DNA of 64,000 nucleotides from Ignelater luminosus (lineage: Eukaryota > Arthropoda > Insecta > Coleoptera > Elateridae). Numbering within the stretch: the first letter of the stretch is position 1; each line of letters opens with the position of its first letter. The notes under the pieces are model-generated. The model made no database searches and was not told where the DNA came from. It saw only the letters and a list, made by a program, of their open reading frames with translations. A program made the translations under genes and the position numbers. The stretch spans positions 33,238 through 97,237 of the forward strand of contig VTPC01007154.1 of the NCBI GenBank assembly GCA_011009095.1. The letters are read 5' to 3'. Positions 1 through 13,672 of the stretch are shown in pieces.

Positions 1-3000
1 ATAATGATAACCATACAGAAAATTCCATCTCAATATTGCACGTAGTTAGTTTTCAAGTCAATGAAACACCAGCTAAATTTTGACATCGTTCTAATATTTT
101 GCAATATTCTGTTTTATTCAAAAGTGGCGCATCCTACTAAAATGATTTAAATTAAGTATAAATCTTAAACAAAAAAATCGCCTTAAAGGATATATTCAGT
201 AGAGTGTAATAGGCATCTTGTGACATCTTGTATTTCAGCAGCTATGTGTCCACAGATTTTTATTTCTATATTCCACCTTATTTCCGAGATATAGAAAACT
301 AAGAAATCTTAATGAAAATTCGATACTCTGTGTTTTAAAAACTACAGGTATATGTACTTTAGGACATAACTTTATATAAAAAATACTTCAAAAACATTTT
401 GCATAGAGAGTTTTCCTTCTTACTCTCATACACTGAAAGGAGCACAGTTTCTTACTGCTCTACTTTTTCTATTTTTATGAAGCAGATAAAGAAAAGAAAG
501 TACAGAATCTAAGCAAGCAAGAATCAGATAGAAAAATGTTCGTTATATTTGTGTGTGCAGGAGCAAGTTTATGGCCCAGCCCCTAGTGTATGTTAATTCA
601 AGTTTTTTTTTCTCAGGATTTTCTTCATTCTTCATTAGTAGTTGCAGTGGGAGAAAGTTTAACGGCGCTTCTATAGCTGCTGTAAGTTTGTTATAAAGTC
701 ACCCGTGCTGACAGGCCAGATTATGCAACTAAGTTAATGATTAGTAAGTTAACATTAGTTTCAATTTTTAGTAGTAGTATCATGTTTACATCATATTATT
801 AAATTTTTAGATAGCAATACTATCCGTACAGCTTTTAACATAAACTCCTTTTTTATAAGTTTTCCCAGAAGGTCCTTTATAACGCTTTGTTTCAGTCATA
901 GATTTACTTTCTTTTTCTTCAAGGTAATTTTTTGCGTAAAAGATATACGGTGTGTTTTCTCTACATTAACCGTGGGTGCTTTAATTTGCATCACTTTCAA
1001 AATTAAGTTCTTCCATTGTTAAGTAACAATTTCATCCTCTTAGTTTTCAACATAAGTTTCTCTTTTTATTAGTTCTTCCAGAAAGCTATTCATAGCAAGC
1101 AAATTCAGGTTTCCATTAAAAGCAACTGATTTCTTACTTAACGTAGATTTCAGCTTCGGTATAATTTCATTTTGTTTTATATGTTCTTAACCCTACGCAA
1201 TTGAATAGTACATACCTCTTACGAAACATAAAAATAAAAAATGCAAAAAGAACACAAACCTAAGCAAAGGAATATAACTTGAGCGTTCAACAGCAGAACT
1301 ATTGCATATTTTGAGTCGAGACAAAAATCGTATTTTTACGACCTGAGCAAGAATGAATCCCCGAAAAGAAAAGTTATTGTGTTTCATTCTTTCAATAATG
1401 ATGTTGATAATCAATGTTTTTTCCCATTCTCGTGAAGGGGGCCGTAGGCTGTCTCACATGTTGTTTTCTTCTTCAGCCTGTGGATTGAAATATGTTAACA
1501 TATTAACATGAGCAGCGGTACGCTGCGCTAGGACAGCCAGTTCTACGTGGTAGCATCGTAGTGTTTCAAGGTGGCTGGCTTGTAGCAGCAGTTGAACTGT
1601 GGTTGCAAAAGTTTTCTGGTCGAATGGCATGGAACGACAGCGTTTCGTTAGTGTGGAGCAGAAGTAAGCCTGAGTGTTACAGTTAACAATCAGGGTATCA
1701 ACTCAAGTGGTATGTTCCGGCTGAAAAAACTGGCTAAGGTTGAGGATCACGCATGCAGGGATACAAAGACTTATTCTAGGAGCCAAAAGTCTTAACAACA
1801 TAATAATACAACAAAGAAAGTGCTTATTGGGATCTAGAAAGCTCAGAAATGCCAGATTCGATCAGCCTCTGATCAACGGTGATTTGTATGCTACACGTCA
1901 TGTCTATAATACGGGGGGGGGGTAATGAACAAACTGCACTGTGTTGGTATTGCTGGCAAGAGCAATTACAAATATCTTTTCAGGTTCACACCTCTACACA
2001 AGCATGCTGTGGAGATGGAGCTTGGTAGCAGGCGGTAATATGAAAAAGGAAATTTCAGGACCACCAACCTATTAGCGCAACGCACTAAAAAGTGTTTAGA
2101 AAACGGGTCCCAGAGGAGCATAAAATCCAAAGACTTCTATTTCAAGGTGTAAAAGTCTTTAAGATGTTAGAATGAGTGTTTGCGCCCCCAAGGAAGGAAA
2201 AACCCGGGCTAAAGTGGGGAATGGAAGATCTGCAGACAGGCACCAACACAAAACCTGACGGGGCAGCATAGCCTCTGGAGGGAGGAATGAACTGCAACCA
2301 TGGAGAAACTACAACCGATGACGTCCACACATTACCCGGACACTACATGCCAAACTGTGATGCTTTCAATCGCTGGTGAATCGTTCTAAAGTTCAGAAGC
2401 GAAAAATGAAAACGTAAGAGTGGTGAAAGTAAGAAGTAGTTAAATCTATTGTCACGGTTATTCTACTTCTAAAGTGGTTTCCTGCTAAAAAGAAAACTCA
2501 TTTAATTTTGATGATCAAACAGATACGGCACGACTCACAGAAAATAAAAACAAAAATTTGAATATAATAGTATAGTAGATTTGGTTTGAAAAGTCAAAAG
2601 ATCGGAAATTCTAGAAACATTCTAGAAATCCAAATTTTCAAAGGGAAAATCAACCTGGACATTATCGATAAATCTTATAGACCATTTTAATACAATTCCA
2701 AAATATTTTTACGATGTTTTCAAGTTTAGAAATTCAGAATTATTGTTAAACAAACAGAGGAAAACGCTTCTAATAAAATTGTAAAAATCTTTCAGCTGAG
2801 TTAAAAGTAGTCTTGATTGAAGATCCAGGTCCGAAGAGCTATTAGCCACGGCTGAACTAATCTTCTGTACTAGTTCTGTAATTTTATTAATTCCGTTGTA
2901 TTCCTTATTTTATAAAACTACATAATCTAGATCATCATTCTCACCCGAAATAAAAATAAGAAATGATGTAAAAATTCTAGAATTGGAATTTGTCGTTACG

Positions 3001-4431
3001 TTGGGACGCACAGTATAATATAATCAATATTGATTGTTTTAACCACAACACAGTCTAATGTAAAACAAAGTCTTTTCATTCTTAAAAAGGTTAACAAGAT
3101 CAATTCGCTGATTTTTTAAGCTATTATCATTAAAACCTACATTAGTAGACTTTGGAATAAATTGGAAAGGGATAAATCTGGTTTTAGTTTTAGACGAGGG
3201 TGAAGATGAATTAAGCTTCTAAATCCTTCTTTGATAAGACACCTAAATGTATTTTATAAAATTAAAAGCTTTCTTTATAGGATAAAAGTTTATCCTCTGC
3301 TTTATCCTGATGGATTTTAGAAGCTCCAACATTTGCTAATTTCCACTAACAATTAGCACGGATAAACAATTAAACTAGATGTTGAATAAAGGTTAGGGAT
3401 TTTCATCAGAATTCTCAAACAGAACAATTACTAATATTCGTATATAATGAGAAAAGCAAACAAGGAATTAGTGGTAGGTATGTGCTTCTCTTCTAATGTT
3501 GAGCTTTCGCTCTATTTATACAGTAATTGAATTAATTAAGTCTATAAAGGAAGGACGTGCTGTGATCTTATATGTCAAGGTGGAGATGGATTGTCTGGTA
3601 ACTTAATATTCATTCCCATTAGTTACCAAATAGGAAATGCCTACGTTTAATTTTAATAGAGAGAACCTGAAATATAAACTTATTATGATGTAATTTAATT
3701 TAACACCAATAAGTGCAATATGGAGGTATATTAACTACTAATGGGCTTTTAACCTATTATGGGTTATGTTGAGATTTTTACGTAAATTATGTTCACGTTG
3801 CTTCAGTCGAGATAATTTTCCGCATAGTATTTGAAGAAAAGTGTTAAACGTAATAAACCTAAACGGTCCTAAAAACAGACGTAGTATTTCACAATATCAC
3901 CATAATACTTTTGTGTTATACATAATTAAACTTTTATGTGTTATAGTCATAAATTGCAAGTAAAATTTCTATTAACAAAAGCCAAATTGTAATACTTTTA
4001 ATATGCGTCAGGTATAAAATTGGACTAAAATGTTTTGTCATCTTTTAATGAAATTTCAAGTAAATAAACGCGGAGAGATGCTATTATGTTGATCATAAAA
4101 AGGCATGTAATGTTAATGTAGTCGTTTTTAAAAATATTTAAAACAGGTAGTTATTATGTAGCTACATGTAACTTTCAATTAATGAATGAATTTAATGATT
4201 CATAAAGAGAATGCGAATTATGATATTCAATTATTACCTACTCTAATTATTAATTAATATATAGTTTCGCTTGCTTTCTCACGGAAGGTCTTCATACATG
4301 ACATCTATTTTCCTGTTAACAAGAGATGTTGAATTAATATTTTCATATAATTATAAAATTGTCACGAAACATCCAAGAAGCTGACTTTACAAGTGGTAGT
4401 TTTTGTTTCTGCCTTCGATAATTTTTTACAT
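1..4431. other. Gene-poor tract
   Basis: I see no supportable gene here. Open frames are short, lack recognisable domains and are not linked by splice sites. The part between about 1430 and 2340 is richer in G and C than its surroundings and carries a run of ten G at 1913-1922. It could be an old repeat, but I recognise no family. Confidence 0.5.
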
Positions 4432-4481
4432 ACAGGATGTTTCAAAAATGCCAGAACTTCTAGAGCATAAAGTTTGATAGC

Positions 4482-4797
4482 TATACTCCGTTCACGATGT
4501 TTCTGGGTCGTAACCGGCCATGCTTTCATTTTGTTAGATTGGAAACGTTGCATAAACGTTTAGTACTGATTAGTTTTGTTTTGTTAAAAAGCAATCAAGT
4601 TTTTCTTATATTTACAAAGTTACAAAAAAAGACAACAGCGTGGGGTTAAACTGTCATAAAATCATAACCTTAAAGCATATTAAGAGTCAATAAGATTTTA
4701 CAAGCCGAGTTAATAGATAAAAGCCCGGTTTACAATACTCAAATTGTCATTCTTCCACAGCCATATACGACCCAGAAACATCGTGAACGCTGTATAC
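4482..4797. repeat. Short element bounded by 23-bp perfect inverted repeats
   Basis: Positions 4490-4512 and 4766-4788 are perfect reverse complements (23 bp, containing ATGTTTCTGGGTCGTA). The similarity runs on weakly outward to TATAC on both sides. The 253-bp interior has no coding capacity. This is the layout of a small non-autonomous TIR transposon. A second transposon-like end, ACAGGATGTTTC, lies just outside at about 4433. The exact boundary and target duplication are unclear. Confidence 0.55.
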
Positions 4798-6247
4798 CAG
4801 AACATTTTTTTTTGCCCAGTAATCAGTGCACCTTCAGATTTTTTGAATTAATACGAAACAATTTCTAGCAATGCTCATTTTCATCAAGATAGAATCACTA
4901 ACCGTGCCAGCTTCAGAACAAAATGTACTAATAAAATGCATCTTATTTATCAAAAAAGGTTGAAAATAAAGTTTATCAAAATTGATTTGCAATATAAATT
5001 TATGCACAATAAAAATATACAGCTTTATAAGCATAGTATTGCAACACTGTGAAGAACATCTTTGCACTTTTTAATAAGATCTTTAAATAACATCGACAAA
5101 GAAATTGCAAAAATCAAAAGAAAATTAAGAGAACTAGGTTCAGAAACAAAAGTGCTTCAGAAGAAAACCTTGACCTTTAATTTACCCAACAAAATCTTGA
5201 CACAATTAAAAAGGAAATATTACCGCTCTAGTCCAGTGATGAAGACCAAATAAACGTATTGCTAGACCTTATTTAAATCTGCGTCTAGATCCAAAATATT
5301 ATTAAGAAAGCGGTTGTTTACACAGCAAAAATAAAAGTGTTTAGTTTTGGAAACAATTTTGAAACGAAAGAATCCAATTTAAATACTTAAATACAATGAT
5401 ATCCCAGTATATCTTTCAATCTAATTACCAGTTCATCAAGAAATCCTTTGCGTCTTCGCAGGATTTGTTTGGTTTCTCTGTAACATTTTCTCAGTGTAGA
5501 TGTGATCTGCAATTAATTCAGACTGATAAATGATGATTAAGCGAGCTCAAGTTTATGCTGATGTCGTTTCTTGAGCCCATCTCCAGTTTTTGCGCCATTT
5601 AAGTGCCATACAATTTAATGTGACTTACTGTGTCGTTTTCAGTTACTTTTCTTTCCTCTCCTGAAATACTAATCACGTTGAAGGGTTTGCTGAGGTAATA
5701 TGTTTTCTTAGTTTTTGCTTGACTGTATTTGCTGTAAATGGCTTTATTTTTGGAAATTTCTCCATCTAAAAACCATTTTTCCACGTACAATGTTTGTTTT
5801 TATTTATTTGTAGTTTGTAGATAGGCTGCAGAAAATGTCACGTTCTCAATTGCAAGGGCAGTTGTGGAAGTGTCAACAGTGTCTTTATAGTCACTGTGGG
5901 GGAGTTATTATGAAGGCTCCCATGTAATGTCTAAGAAGGCCAAACGTTGAGGTTTATTTTAACGGTATTAGGCTTACGCTACAAGATTAGTAACGGAAAC
6001 ATTAAAATATACCAAAAGCTATTTCTAATTACCAATTAAAAATGTCTATTTTTTGCATTGTAAAGAAATGTTGCTATATCTTGCTGAATTATAGGCTTGT
6101 AAGGATTTTTCATATTTAACTTTGAGGATTGGATTTTTTTGTCTGAAAACTTTTATTATAAGTATGGGCAAACCCGTATTGCTTTTGAGTGCAGTAAGTC
6201 TGGTTTCTCAAGAAAGAGTATGAGGTAGAAATACTACAAAATGTCTA
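4798..6247. other. No gene recognised
   Basis: AT-rich tract. Frames of about 60-77 codons on both strands (for example 5062-5253 + and 5599-5790 -) show no domain, start context or splice partner. Nothing supportable was found. Confidence 0.45.
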
Positions 6248-7336
6248 CGAGGCTAGGTTGATAATTAGTCGCCCTAGGCGAGAGACGTCGCCACCAGTAT
6301 CACAACAATGTTGTTATTCGTAACTACTAACCTTGAAACGACTGCTTGAGAATTGTCAGCCCGCTGCGTCAATTAGTTTGTGTTTGGCAGTCATTGAAAG
6401 AGAACAACTTCTGCATCACCGCCCAAAATCACCTCAAATCCCTTATCTATGTGCTGCATTTTTACAAAGATGAATAAAATCGAATATAATAATGAGCGTC
6501 CAGGTCGTCCAAATAAGGTCACCTCGCCAGAAATGGTCGATAAAATCCATGGAATGATAATCGACCATCGACGAGTGACTAAGCGCAAGATAGCTGAGGC
6601 TGTGGGCATCTCAACCGAACGGGTACCCAACATTTTGCATGAATATTTGGGAATGCGAAAACTTGTTCTCTGTCGACAACAAACGCAATCGTCTGGCCAT
6701 TTTGAAGAAGTATTTGGCCATGTTCAACCGCGATAAGAAGAACTTTTTATGCTTTTTTGTAATCGTGGACGAAACATGGATTTGTTACAACACCAAAGGC
6801 AAGGTGTGTTTGTCGGTAAACAAGATCATAGCCATGGTTTTGTAAGGTGAGAACGGCATAATTCACATCGATTACCTTTAAAGGGGCAAAAAGATCACGG
6901 AAGTATTTATGTAGAGCTGTTAGACCGATTCGATGCCTATTTGAAGCGAAAGCGGCCGCATTTGACAAAATAAAGGTGTTTTTCCACCAGGACAACCACC
7001 GACGCACAAATTGACCATCGCAATGGTGAAATTCAATGAAATGTGCTACGAATTGGTTTTTCATCCGCCATATTCTGCAAATATGACCCCATCAGACTAT
7101 TATTTATTCCCAGATTTGAAGAAATGGCTTGGTGGTAAGAGATTTGGATCTAATGAGGAGGTCATCATTGAAGCAGAGGCCTATTTTGAGGACTTCCAGA
7201 AATCATATTTTTCGGAGAGCATCCAAAAACTGGAGTATCGTTGGACAAAATGTATAGAGCTTAAAGAAAACTATGTTGAGAAATAAAATGAGTTTTGCCG
7301 AAAAAAGTTGTGTTTTCTTGCCTAGGCAGCCTCTCG
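6248..7336 (+). mobile_element. Dead mariner-family (DD34D) transposon
   Basis: Both ends abut TA (6246-6247 and 7337-7338). They start with related inverted ends: CGAGGCTAGG on the left and, read inward, CGAGAGGCTGCC on the right. The interior is a + strand mariner transposase in at least three shifted frames. At 1089 bp it is shorter than the usual mariner length of about 1.3 kb, so it has lost sequence. It is a class II cut-and-paste relic that cannot make its own transposase. Confidence 0.85.
6449..7286 (+). pseudogene. Mariner transposase pseudogene
   Basis: Mariner transposases bind the element ends through an N-terminal helix-turn-helix and cut with a DDE/D catalytic domain. Here 6449-6736 encodes the DNA-binding half, with GRPNKVTSPEMVDKIH and a second helix-turn-helix region. 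The first catalytic region appears as DETWI near 6763. A damaged HQDN block lies near 6986. The final catalytic region is PYSANMTPSDYYLF, in the frame 7011-7286, which ends near the right terminus. Frameshifts near 6640 and in-frame stops near 6842 and 7009 separate these pieces, so the gene is dead. It resembles SETMAR-type mariners; the subfamily is not assigned. Confidence 0.85.
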
Positions 7337-7338
7337 TA

Positions 7339-9122
7339 TTTACAAAATTTATCGAACCATTTCAAGAGCTTGATATGTTTTATTTAAAGTGTATTTTGAA
7401 AATAACTTTTACCAAATTTTAATAAAGCGTTGTTAATTCCAGGCTCTTCTAATAGAATTCAAAACGCGTAAACTCAATAGAAAGAGGATTTCTGGAAGAT
7501 TCTTAAATTTATTTGGGAAAATTAAGTTTTACTATTTGGTTGACCCAAGAAAATTCTTTAAATAAATATGTTTACCTCCACAGTTGTTATTCAATTCTTT
7601 AAAATTTGAAGATTTTTCTAGAAATCAGATTTCCTATCCTTTGAAGTAATACTGTCTCACAGAGGTCAGAGATATTTAGCATTTGTAGCTAGCGTCGTTT
7701 GCTTAGAAGTGCCTTCTCCACTCTGTCTATAATTCGTGTAGAGCTAATTTATAAAATTTAGTAGCAAGATACACAAAATGATATTCAGGACATTGCTGAG
7801 CAGAATCTTGTCTCTAAAGTAACGCTGTTAAAAGTGTAAGATGTCAACGTAATTGCTTTGTAAGATATAGTACTAAGAGTATACACAAAATTCTAGTCTC
7901 GGCTTGATATAAAGGCCACTTTTCGCCTTTCTTCCAGGTAAGTGTTCTGTATTCAATTTCTAAACATACCCCGAAAAGAAGACATAGAAGTAATGCAGGA
8001 ATAATACCACCAACCCCTGCCAATTTGTAAACCTGAGAATTGTAGACGGCCCATTTACAGTTTTGTTTGCTAACGTATAATCTCTGCGGCTTCTATAAAA
8101 GTTTTACAATGTGATTGTTTGTTACCATAGGTTTACTGTGAAACGTTCACTTATGGGAATATTATTTTAAGATGTTTCTTCTCGGTGTACCCATTTATGT
8201 ATTTCCAGAACTGTCCTCCTTGAGTGTTTTGTTTAGTTTGTTTTGAATCTGTGCTATAATAAAAAAATTACATAGTGTATAGAACAAGATGTTGAAAAAA
8301 AGTAATACTAAAACTTGGTTATATTCAATCCCAACGCTGTTTAATGAAAAAATTACGAAAGCAGTGAAAAGTAATTGTTAGACAAACAAGAGTAAATTAA
8401 ATTGGATTAGGCTATAAACAACAAATAAGGTAGGAACTGTATAGGTTGCCGAGTCCGATACGACTAGAGAATGAAACGCTAATTCTGGGTCTAAACTGTG
8501 TAGGCATCGTGGGCAGATCTGGTGTAGGAACCGTTTAGTATCTATATGGCATAGCATAGCATAGCACATACAGTTTCTGTGCCGTACAATCGCATCAATC
8601 CGAGTCAGCTACAGCGCCATCGTTTGAAGACATAAGAAATCAAAAGTTAAGTTTGTCAACAGATGGCATTGTTGCAAGTTCGGGTTTACATTGGCATTCC
8701 TATATAGGAACTGTATGGCTAAGCGGAATCGATTTAATGCAGTTAAATAACTTTAGTATTGCAATAATTAGTGAGTTAATTGACAGATTTAATTAATATT
8801 TTGTTTTATAAACTTACCTATATCTTATTAAGCTTTTAGTTTTGGTTTGATTACTTACAAATAAAGTTTTATTTCTATTAAATCTATAATTTACATCTAG
8901 TAGAAAAGAAAAGATAAATTAAGACAACATAAATTAAATATTTTATTACAGAATATACATAACACATGTACAACATAAAATATTTAAATAGTAACAAACC
9001 ATACCACTAACTAATAATTAAGCTTCACGTATTTACTCTTATGTACGCACATATGTACCTAAATGTAAGTTTATGCAGTTTTAAAACGCAGGTTGACTTG
9101 GATTTTTCGAGATAGATTATAA
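7339..9122. other. No gene recognised
   Basis: AT-rich intergenic sequence. The minus-strand frame at 8378-8569 has no recognisable content. A short GCATA-type microrepeat (gcatagcatagcatagcac) occurs near 8550. Nothing else stands out. Confidence 0.45.
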
Positions 9123-9124
9123 TA

Positions 9125-9347
9125 CTGATTTACAAAAAATCCGAACACAAACATTTATAATTTTTTATTTGTTAAATTTCTATCGTTAGAAACTTATTTA
9201 ATTATTAAGATCTCGTTGTTAAATTCGTTCTACGTACTATTTGTTTCGCTTTTGTACCTAAATTTGATATGAATTATACATTGCATATCTCCAAGTTCCA
9301 TTGCAAACCACTAACATTTCCGGGGTGTTCGGATTTTTTCAACGCAG
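9125..9347. mobile_element. 223-bp Tc1/mariner-type MITE
   Basis: The left end CTGATTTACAAAAAATCCGA (from 9125) and the right end (to 9347), read inward as CTGCGTTGAAAAAATCCGAA, form imperfect inverted repeats of about 24 bp. They share the core AAAAAATCCGAACAC. Both ends abut TA (9123-9124 and 9348-9349), the target duplication of Tc1/mariner elements. The interior is very AT-rich and non-coding. This is a miniature inverted-repeat element that would be mobilised by a relative's transposase. Confidence 0.78.
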
Positions 9348-9349
9348 TA

Positions 9350-12300
9350 TAGATTGTGTCCTTTTTTGTTTAAATACAACACGCACCAGATTTTAAACTT
9401 GAAACTCAAACGACGTTTCTAACACTTTGTCAAGATACCAATACCACCGCACTCACCATTGGTTTAAGCATCTCTCGGTCTGTGGTCACCTTAAATAAAT
9501 TTCCCATGAACTATATCTGAAATAAAATTATTAAAAGCTTTTAAAAACTTAGTGATGAGTAGTGTTACTAATATACAATATTTGCAATGTTAAATGAACA
9601 ATTACAAAGCAACTGCTACGTATTTTTATGAATTTAAGCATTAAAAATAAAAATAATATTCCAAAAGACAACTTACCTCTATGAAGGCTCGAATCTGTCT
9701 GAAAACATTTTGCCCCTCATAGTGTCATTATACAAGGTCGCTCATTTACCTGTTTCTAACGGTTTTTCTCCAGCACAAGATCAATAGAAGTGTAGAATTT
9801 TTTTTAAATTACGAAAACGAACAACAAAAACCCGCATATAACAGGCGCATAGCTAAAGGGGTCTAAATGTGACACATCACTGTGTTTTTGCCCCCTCAGA
9901 CGATAATAATAATTATTTTTTTCATACTGAAATCATTAACTGATCATTTTAAAAGTTATAGAAAAACGTAGTTGACTAGCTTTTTATTGGTTTACTGCTT
10001 TCTCTTTTACCTATGTCCCATTAAAATTGCAATATTAGCCCTACTTTCAAATGGCAACACATTTTTCCCCTTTTTTTATTAGACGAAATAGATTATATCA
10101 CTCATTTTAAAAGAACGGCCTAGCAATAACTACCTGCTCAAGAATGCCAAAGAATTTGGCAAATCATAAACATAATCACATTTGCCTTTATTTAAAAAGA
10201 TACATTGTGTTGCCGTCACTAACCTGTAATCAATAATTTGACATTACCATTTCTACTTAAAAATCACAATAATCTACAACTACGTATAGTACAACAATGG
10301 AATTACGTTAAGAATTGATGTATTTCTTATTTGTCAGTTATCCGATAAATAGTCCAGGTAGAGTGTATTCTTTCAATTATTTATAATTCTGAGTACAAGC
10401 TTGCCAGATAAAATAAATACCTAGCGTAAAAAATTAGAAATTCATGAAAAATACATAAATTCTTTTAGAGCTTTAAAACTAGTTCTGGTATAATTAATAA
10501 AATCGATATTTAGATTCAAATGAACTAGTTTTATCTGCATCTCTCTTACCACTATAAGCTTCGAATAGTAGTAATACCTTGTTTAATTAGTTTTTCTATA
10601 AAAAATCAGTCGAGGCTTTAAATGAAAAATGCGATAACTTTATTATCAAATAAAGTAAGGCAAGAACTTTAGTTTCTTGGGAAATTAGATTTATAATAAT
10701 AACAGGGATTAAATTGATATGAACAAACACTTTATAATATTTTATTTTGTTTCATAACTTACGTAACTATGAATAAAGATGCTTCAATCTTTATTGGTGT
10801 TTTGATTTAGATTAATAAATATTTTTTTAGGAACTTTTTTGAAAGTCCTCCTTCGTTAGTAATTTGCTTTTGATAGGATTTAAATTTTTGAGTTGGTGCC
10901 TTTTTTGCGCATTGTACATATTATAATACTTAGTTATTATTGCAACTTCAAATGTGTTAATTGTTTCATAAGACAGAAACCGTATTAAGAGCTCAACAAA
11001 CAAAGCATCTTAAAATTAGTTTTCATATTGACAAGCTATATAGTTCCTATATCGTCAAGTTAATATGCATACTAATGTTGTTTTAAGAGTTATTAACCGT
11101 ACAGTAACGCTACAGTCATCCTAACATTAGGTTCTGTATTGGAAATCGACGCATTTCTTATACGGCCAAGACACCGCTAATACTGAGTTGTTTTGAGGAT
11201 TAGTAACGATACCATATATGCGTCTAGCTAACTAAGTTGGTCTCCACCGAACAGGTACCGCGTAGGACCTGGACAGATTTCTCTATGCTGGTTTTAGCAC
11301 GAGTAACTGCATAGTTTCTGTAAGGTTCCTGGACGGTTCCGACTTTTGTGCTACTAGGGAAGGGCACAAAAGTATGGTAACAATGACAATTACACTTTAC
11401 ACAGAAGAAGTCAGAAGAATAAAATAGAATCTTGGATAGAGTTCTGTGTCTGTGTCAAATGTACTTTCAAAGCTGTTGGTCGAGTGCTATTTGAGTTTTT
11501 GGATTTTTTTTTCAAATTATATATATGAGCTCCTATTTGGAACTTTTCTGTAAAATAGACCTTTGTGTTCAATTTTCTAATCTTTGTTGCTTTATTTGAT
11601 GATTCATTCAAGGATATTGATAAAGACTTGTAATAGTAGTTGGAAAAGCAACAGTTTTCTTACAAGGAATCTGAAAAGATTGCTGACGATCATATTGAAA
11701 AAAGGATTCTAAATGAAAATATTTTATCTCTCCATCATTTTACAGATAGATGCTATTAGACTGTGTCTCAAACAAGTCTTTGCGTTTCTTTCAAGTACTT
11801 CTATTCAAAGACTCAGAAAACTCAAAAAATTTATATCTACTGTCTATCTTTATAGCAGAACGAGAAACAATCGCAAAGATATTTTATCCGTCTTGTTGGT
11901 TATTCTCTGTTACTCGGAGTTTACCGTTTTTACTATTAGAGAGATATTTAACTTCAATCAAACATAAAAATTATCGCTTTTAGCAAATTTATAAGAACTC
12001 ATAAATTATTTTGAAAAGACAAAAGCATCAATAATTTGATCTTTAAAGTTTTCCCAGTTAAAGCGACTTTCTATACCTTACCTACTGTTTTCGAGATTCC
12101 AATTCCAAATTTTGAACACACTATATATGGGTAACAAGTATTAATTAGATTCAAATGAAATGAGGAAAATCTATCGTTTGTAATTAAACTTACATATCAC
12201 ACACATAAAACATATAATTTCACTTTATGAAAGTGCTCTAATTTAGAGTAAATTACCAACAAAACTTAAAAGAATTAGTTTGATAAAAGATTTAACCAGA

Positions 12301-13550
12301 TATTTTAACAAAAGGTTTACTACACCGTGCCTGAATACCTTCAAGAATAAAATTAATGATACTGATAATGTGACAAGATATATCAAATAAACTATAAATA
12401 TTTTTACAGCGTGGGTATAAAGTAACGCATTAAACCCATATTTTTTTTATGGACAAGTATATCAGAAAATTTCAAAATTTTTATTATGAAGATGCACATT
12501 TTAATGTTTTAATCACCTTCCAGCAATCATTTCTTTCGTCATTGTGAATATTTTTAAATAAAATCATCTGATTTGTTCGCGATTTTGATAGACCCTGTTA
12601 TTACCTAAACGATGATGTAAAAATGTTTGCACTTTACATATAAAAATTTGTTGCCAAAGGATTCCAATTAAATGATGCATTTGTATGATATCCGCTGTTG
12701 GTGCTTTCAGTGAAAACAAAATAAGTAAAAATATAAACAAAATTACAAGAACTGCTTCGTATGTCAAAAACTAGAAGTTACTCTAATTTTAGTGAAAAGA
12801 TTTATTATATAGAATTTCTACACCATAGTTTAGGCAATAACAAGCTTCACCAAAGTCGCGAAAAAACCAGAGGGTTTTTAAAAAAAATTGACCTTTGAAC
12901 CAAATGACATCTGCTACGCATTAAAACATGTATTTTTATAATAAAACCTCGACCTAGCTGTTTTAAGATTTTTCACTATTCTTGCCTATAAAAAAAAATG
13001 AATTTTGTGTGTTACTTTACATGTATGCTGTATTTAAGTTACTTATTTTTAATTTTTTGTTATTGTTATTAGAAACAAACAGTATTGTTTGCCGAATAGC
13101 CTCATAATAAAACAAAAAGATAACACCTTAAAAGCGATATGTTCTGTAATTAGATAAATTTTATTTTTGTTGTTTATGTTTTCAATCCTTGCATTCTTCA
13201 GAACTAATAAATTTTAATTTCAAGCTTTTTTAGTAACCATTGATGTTTAAAGACCAAATAGAAGAAGTTTTCTGTGATAAGAAAAGAATGAAAACTCTAA
13301 AATTCCTTTGATTATTTTACAAATTATCTTTTAAATAAATAAACAATCAGCCTGTTACTAACTATTCTTTACGTACAAATTATTATTCCGTCAACATTAG
13401 TTCAGAACTTTTAAGATATCAACGAAAAACTTAAAAATACATTTATTAAAAACCAAATAAAAATTGAACCAACTATACATTAACGTAAAAAAAACAAGCT
13501 GACTATATAATTTTATAATAAATTAAAATGACGAGTTTTCAATAACACCA
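9350..13550. other. No gene recognised
   Basis: Very AT-rich tract. Overlapping frames at 11713-11983 and a minus frame at 12564-12767 show no domain. A stretch at about 11090-11390 has more balanced base composition than its surroundings and repeats the motif CCTGGAC, but has no coding signature. Confidence 0.45.
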
Positions 13551-13553
13551 TAT

Positions 13554-13672
13554 GTGTAAGCAAAATAACAATTATTACTTAATACAACAACAAAGTCAGT
13601 ATTAAAAATTGCTGTTGAACAGTAGTCATTTACTTCATCCTATAAAAGTGCAGTTGCAATAAATTTTTTACC
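13554..13672 (+). promoter_or_regulatory. 5' flank shared with the downstream paralogue
   Basis: The segment starting TGTGTAAGCAAAA here resembles the segment at 18795-18911 directly upstream of the second GalNAc-transferase gene. Shared blocks include GTGTAAGCAAAA, TTACTTAATA and TCAGTATT, in the same order before each ATG. It is best read as 5' UTR or promoter sequence carried along in the gene duplication. A TATAAAAG at 13641 is too close to the ATG to serve that start as a normal TATA box. Confidence 0.5.

Noticed and set aside
5062..5253. 63-codon Lys-rich frame (MHFLIRSLNNIDKEIAKIKR...)
   Set aside because: Composition follows the local A-rich DNA; no homologue, splice signal or regulatory context.
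11713..11983. Two overlapping + strand frames (84 and 77 codons)
   Set aside because: Overlap in different frames within AT-rich DNA, with no motif.
13641..13648. TATAAAAG as TATA box of GalNAc-transferase copy 1
   Set aside because: It lies only 24 bp before the ATG, so a start site 30 bp downstream would fall inside the coding sequence. It is also absent at the equivalent place in copy 2.
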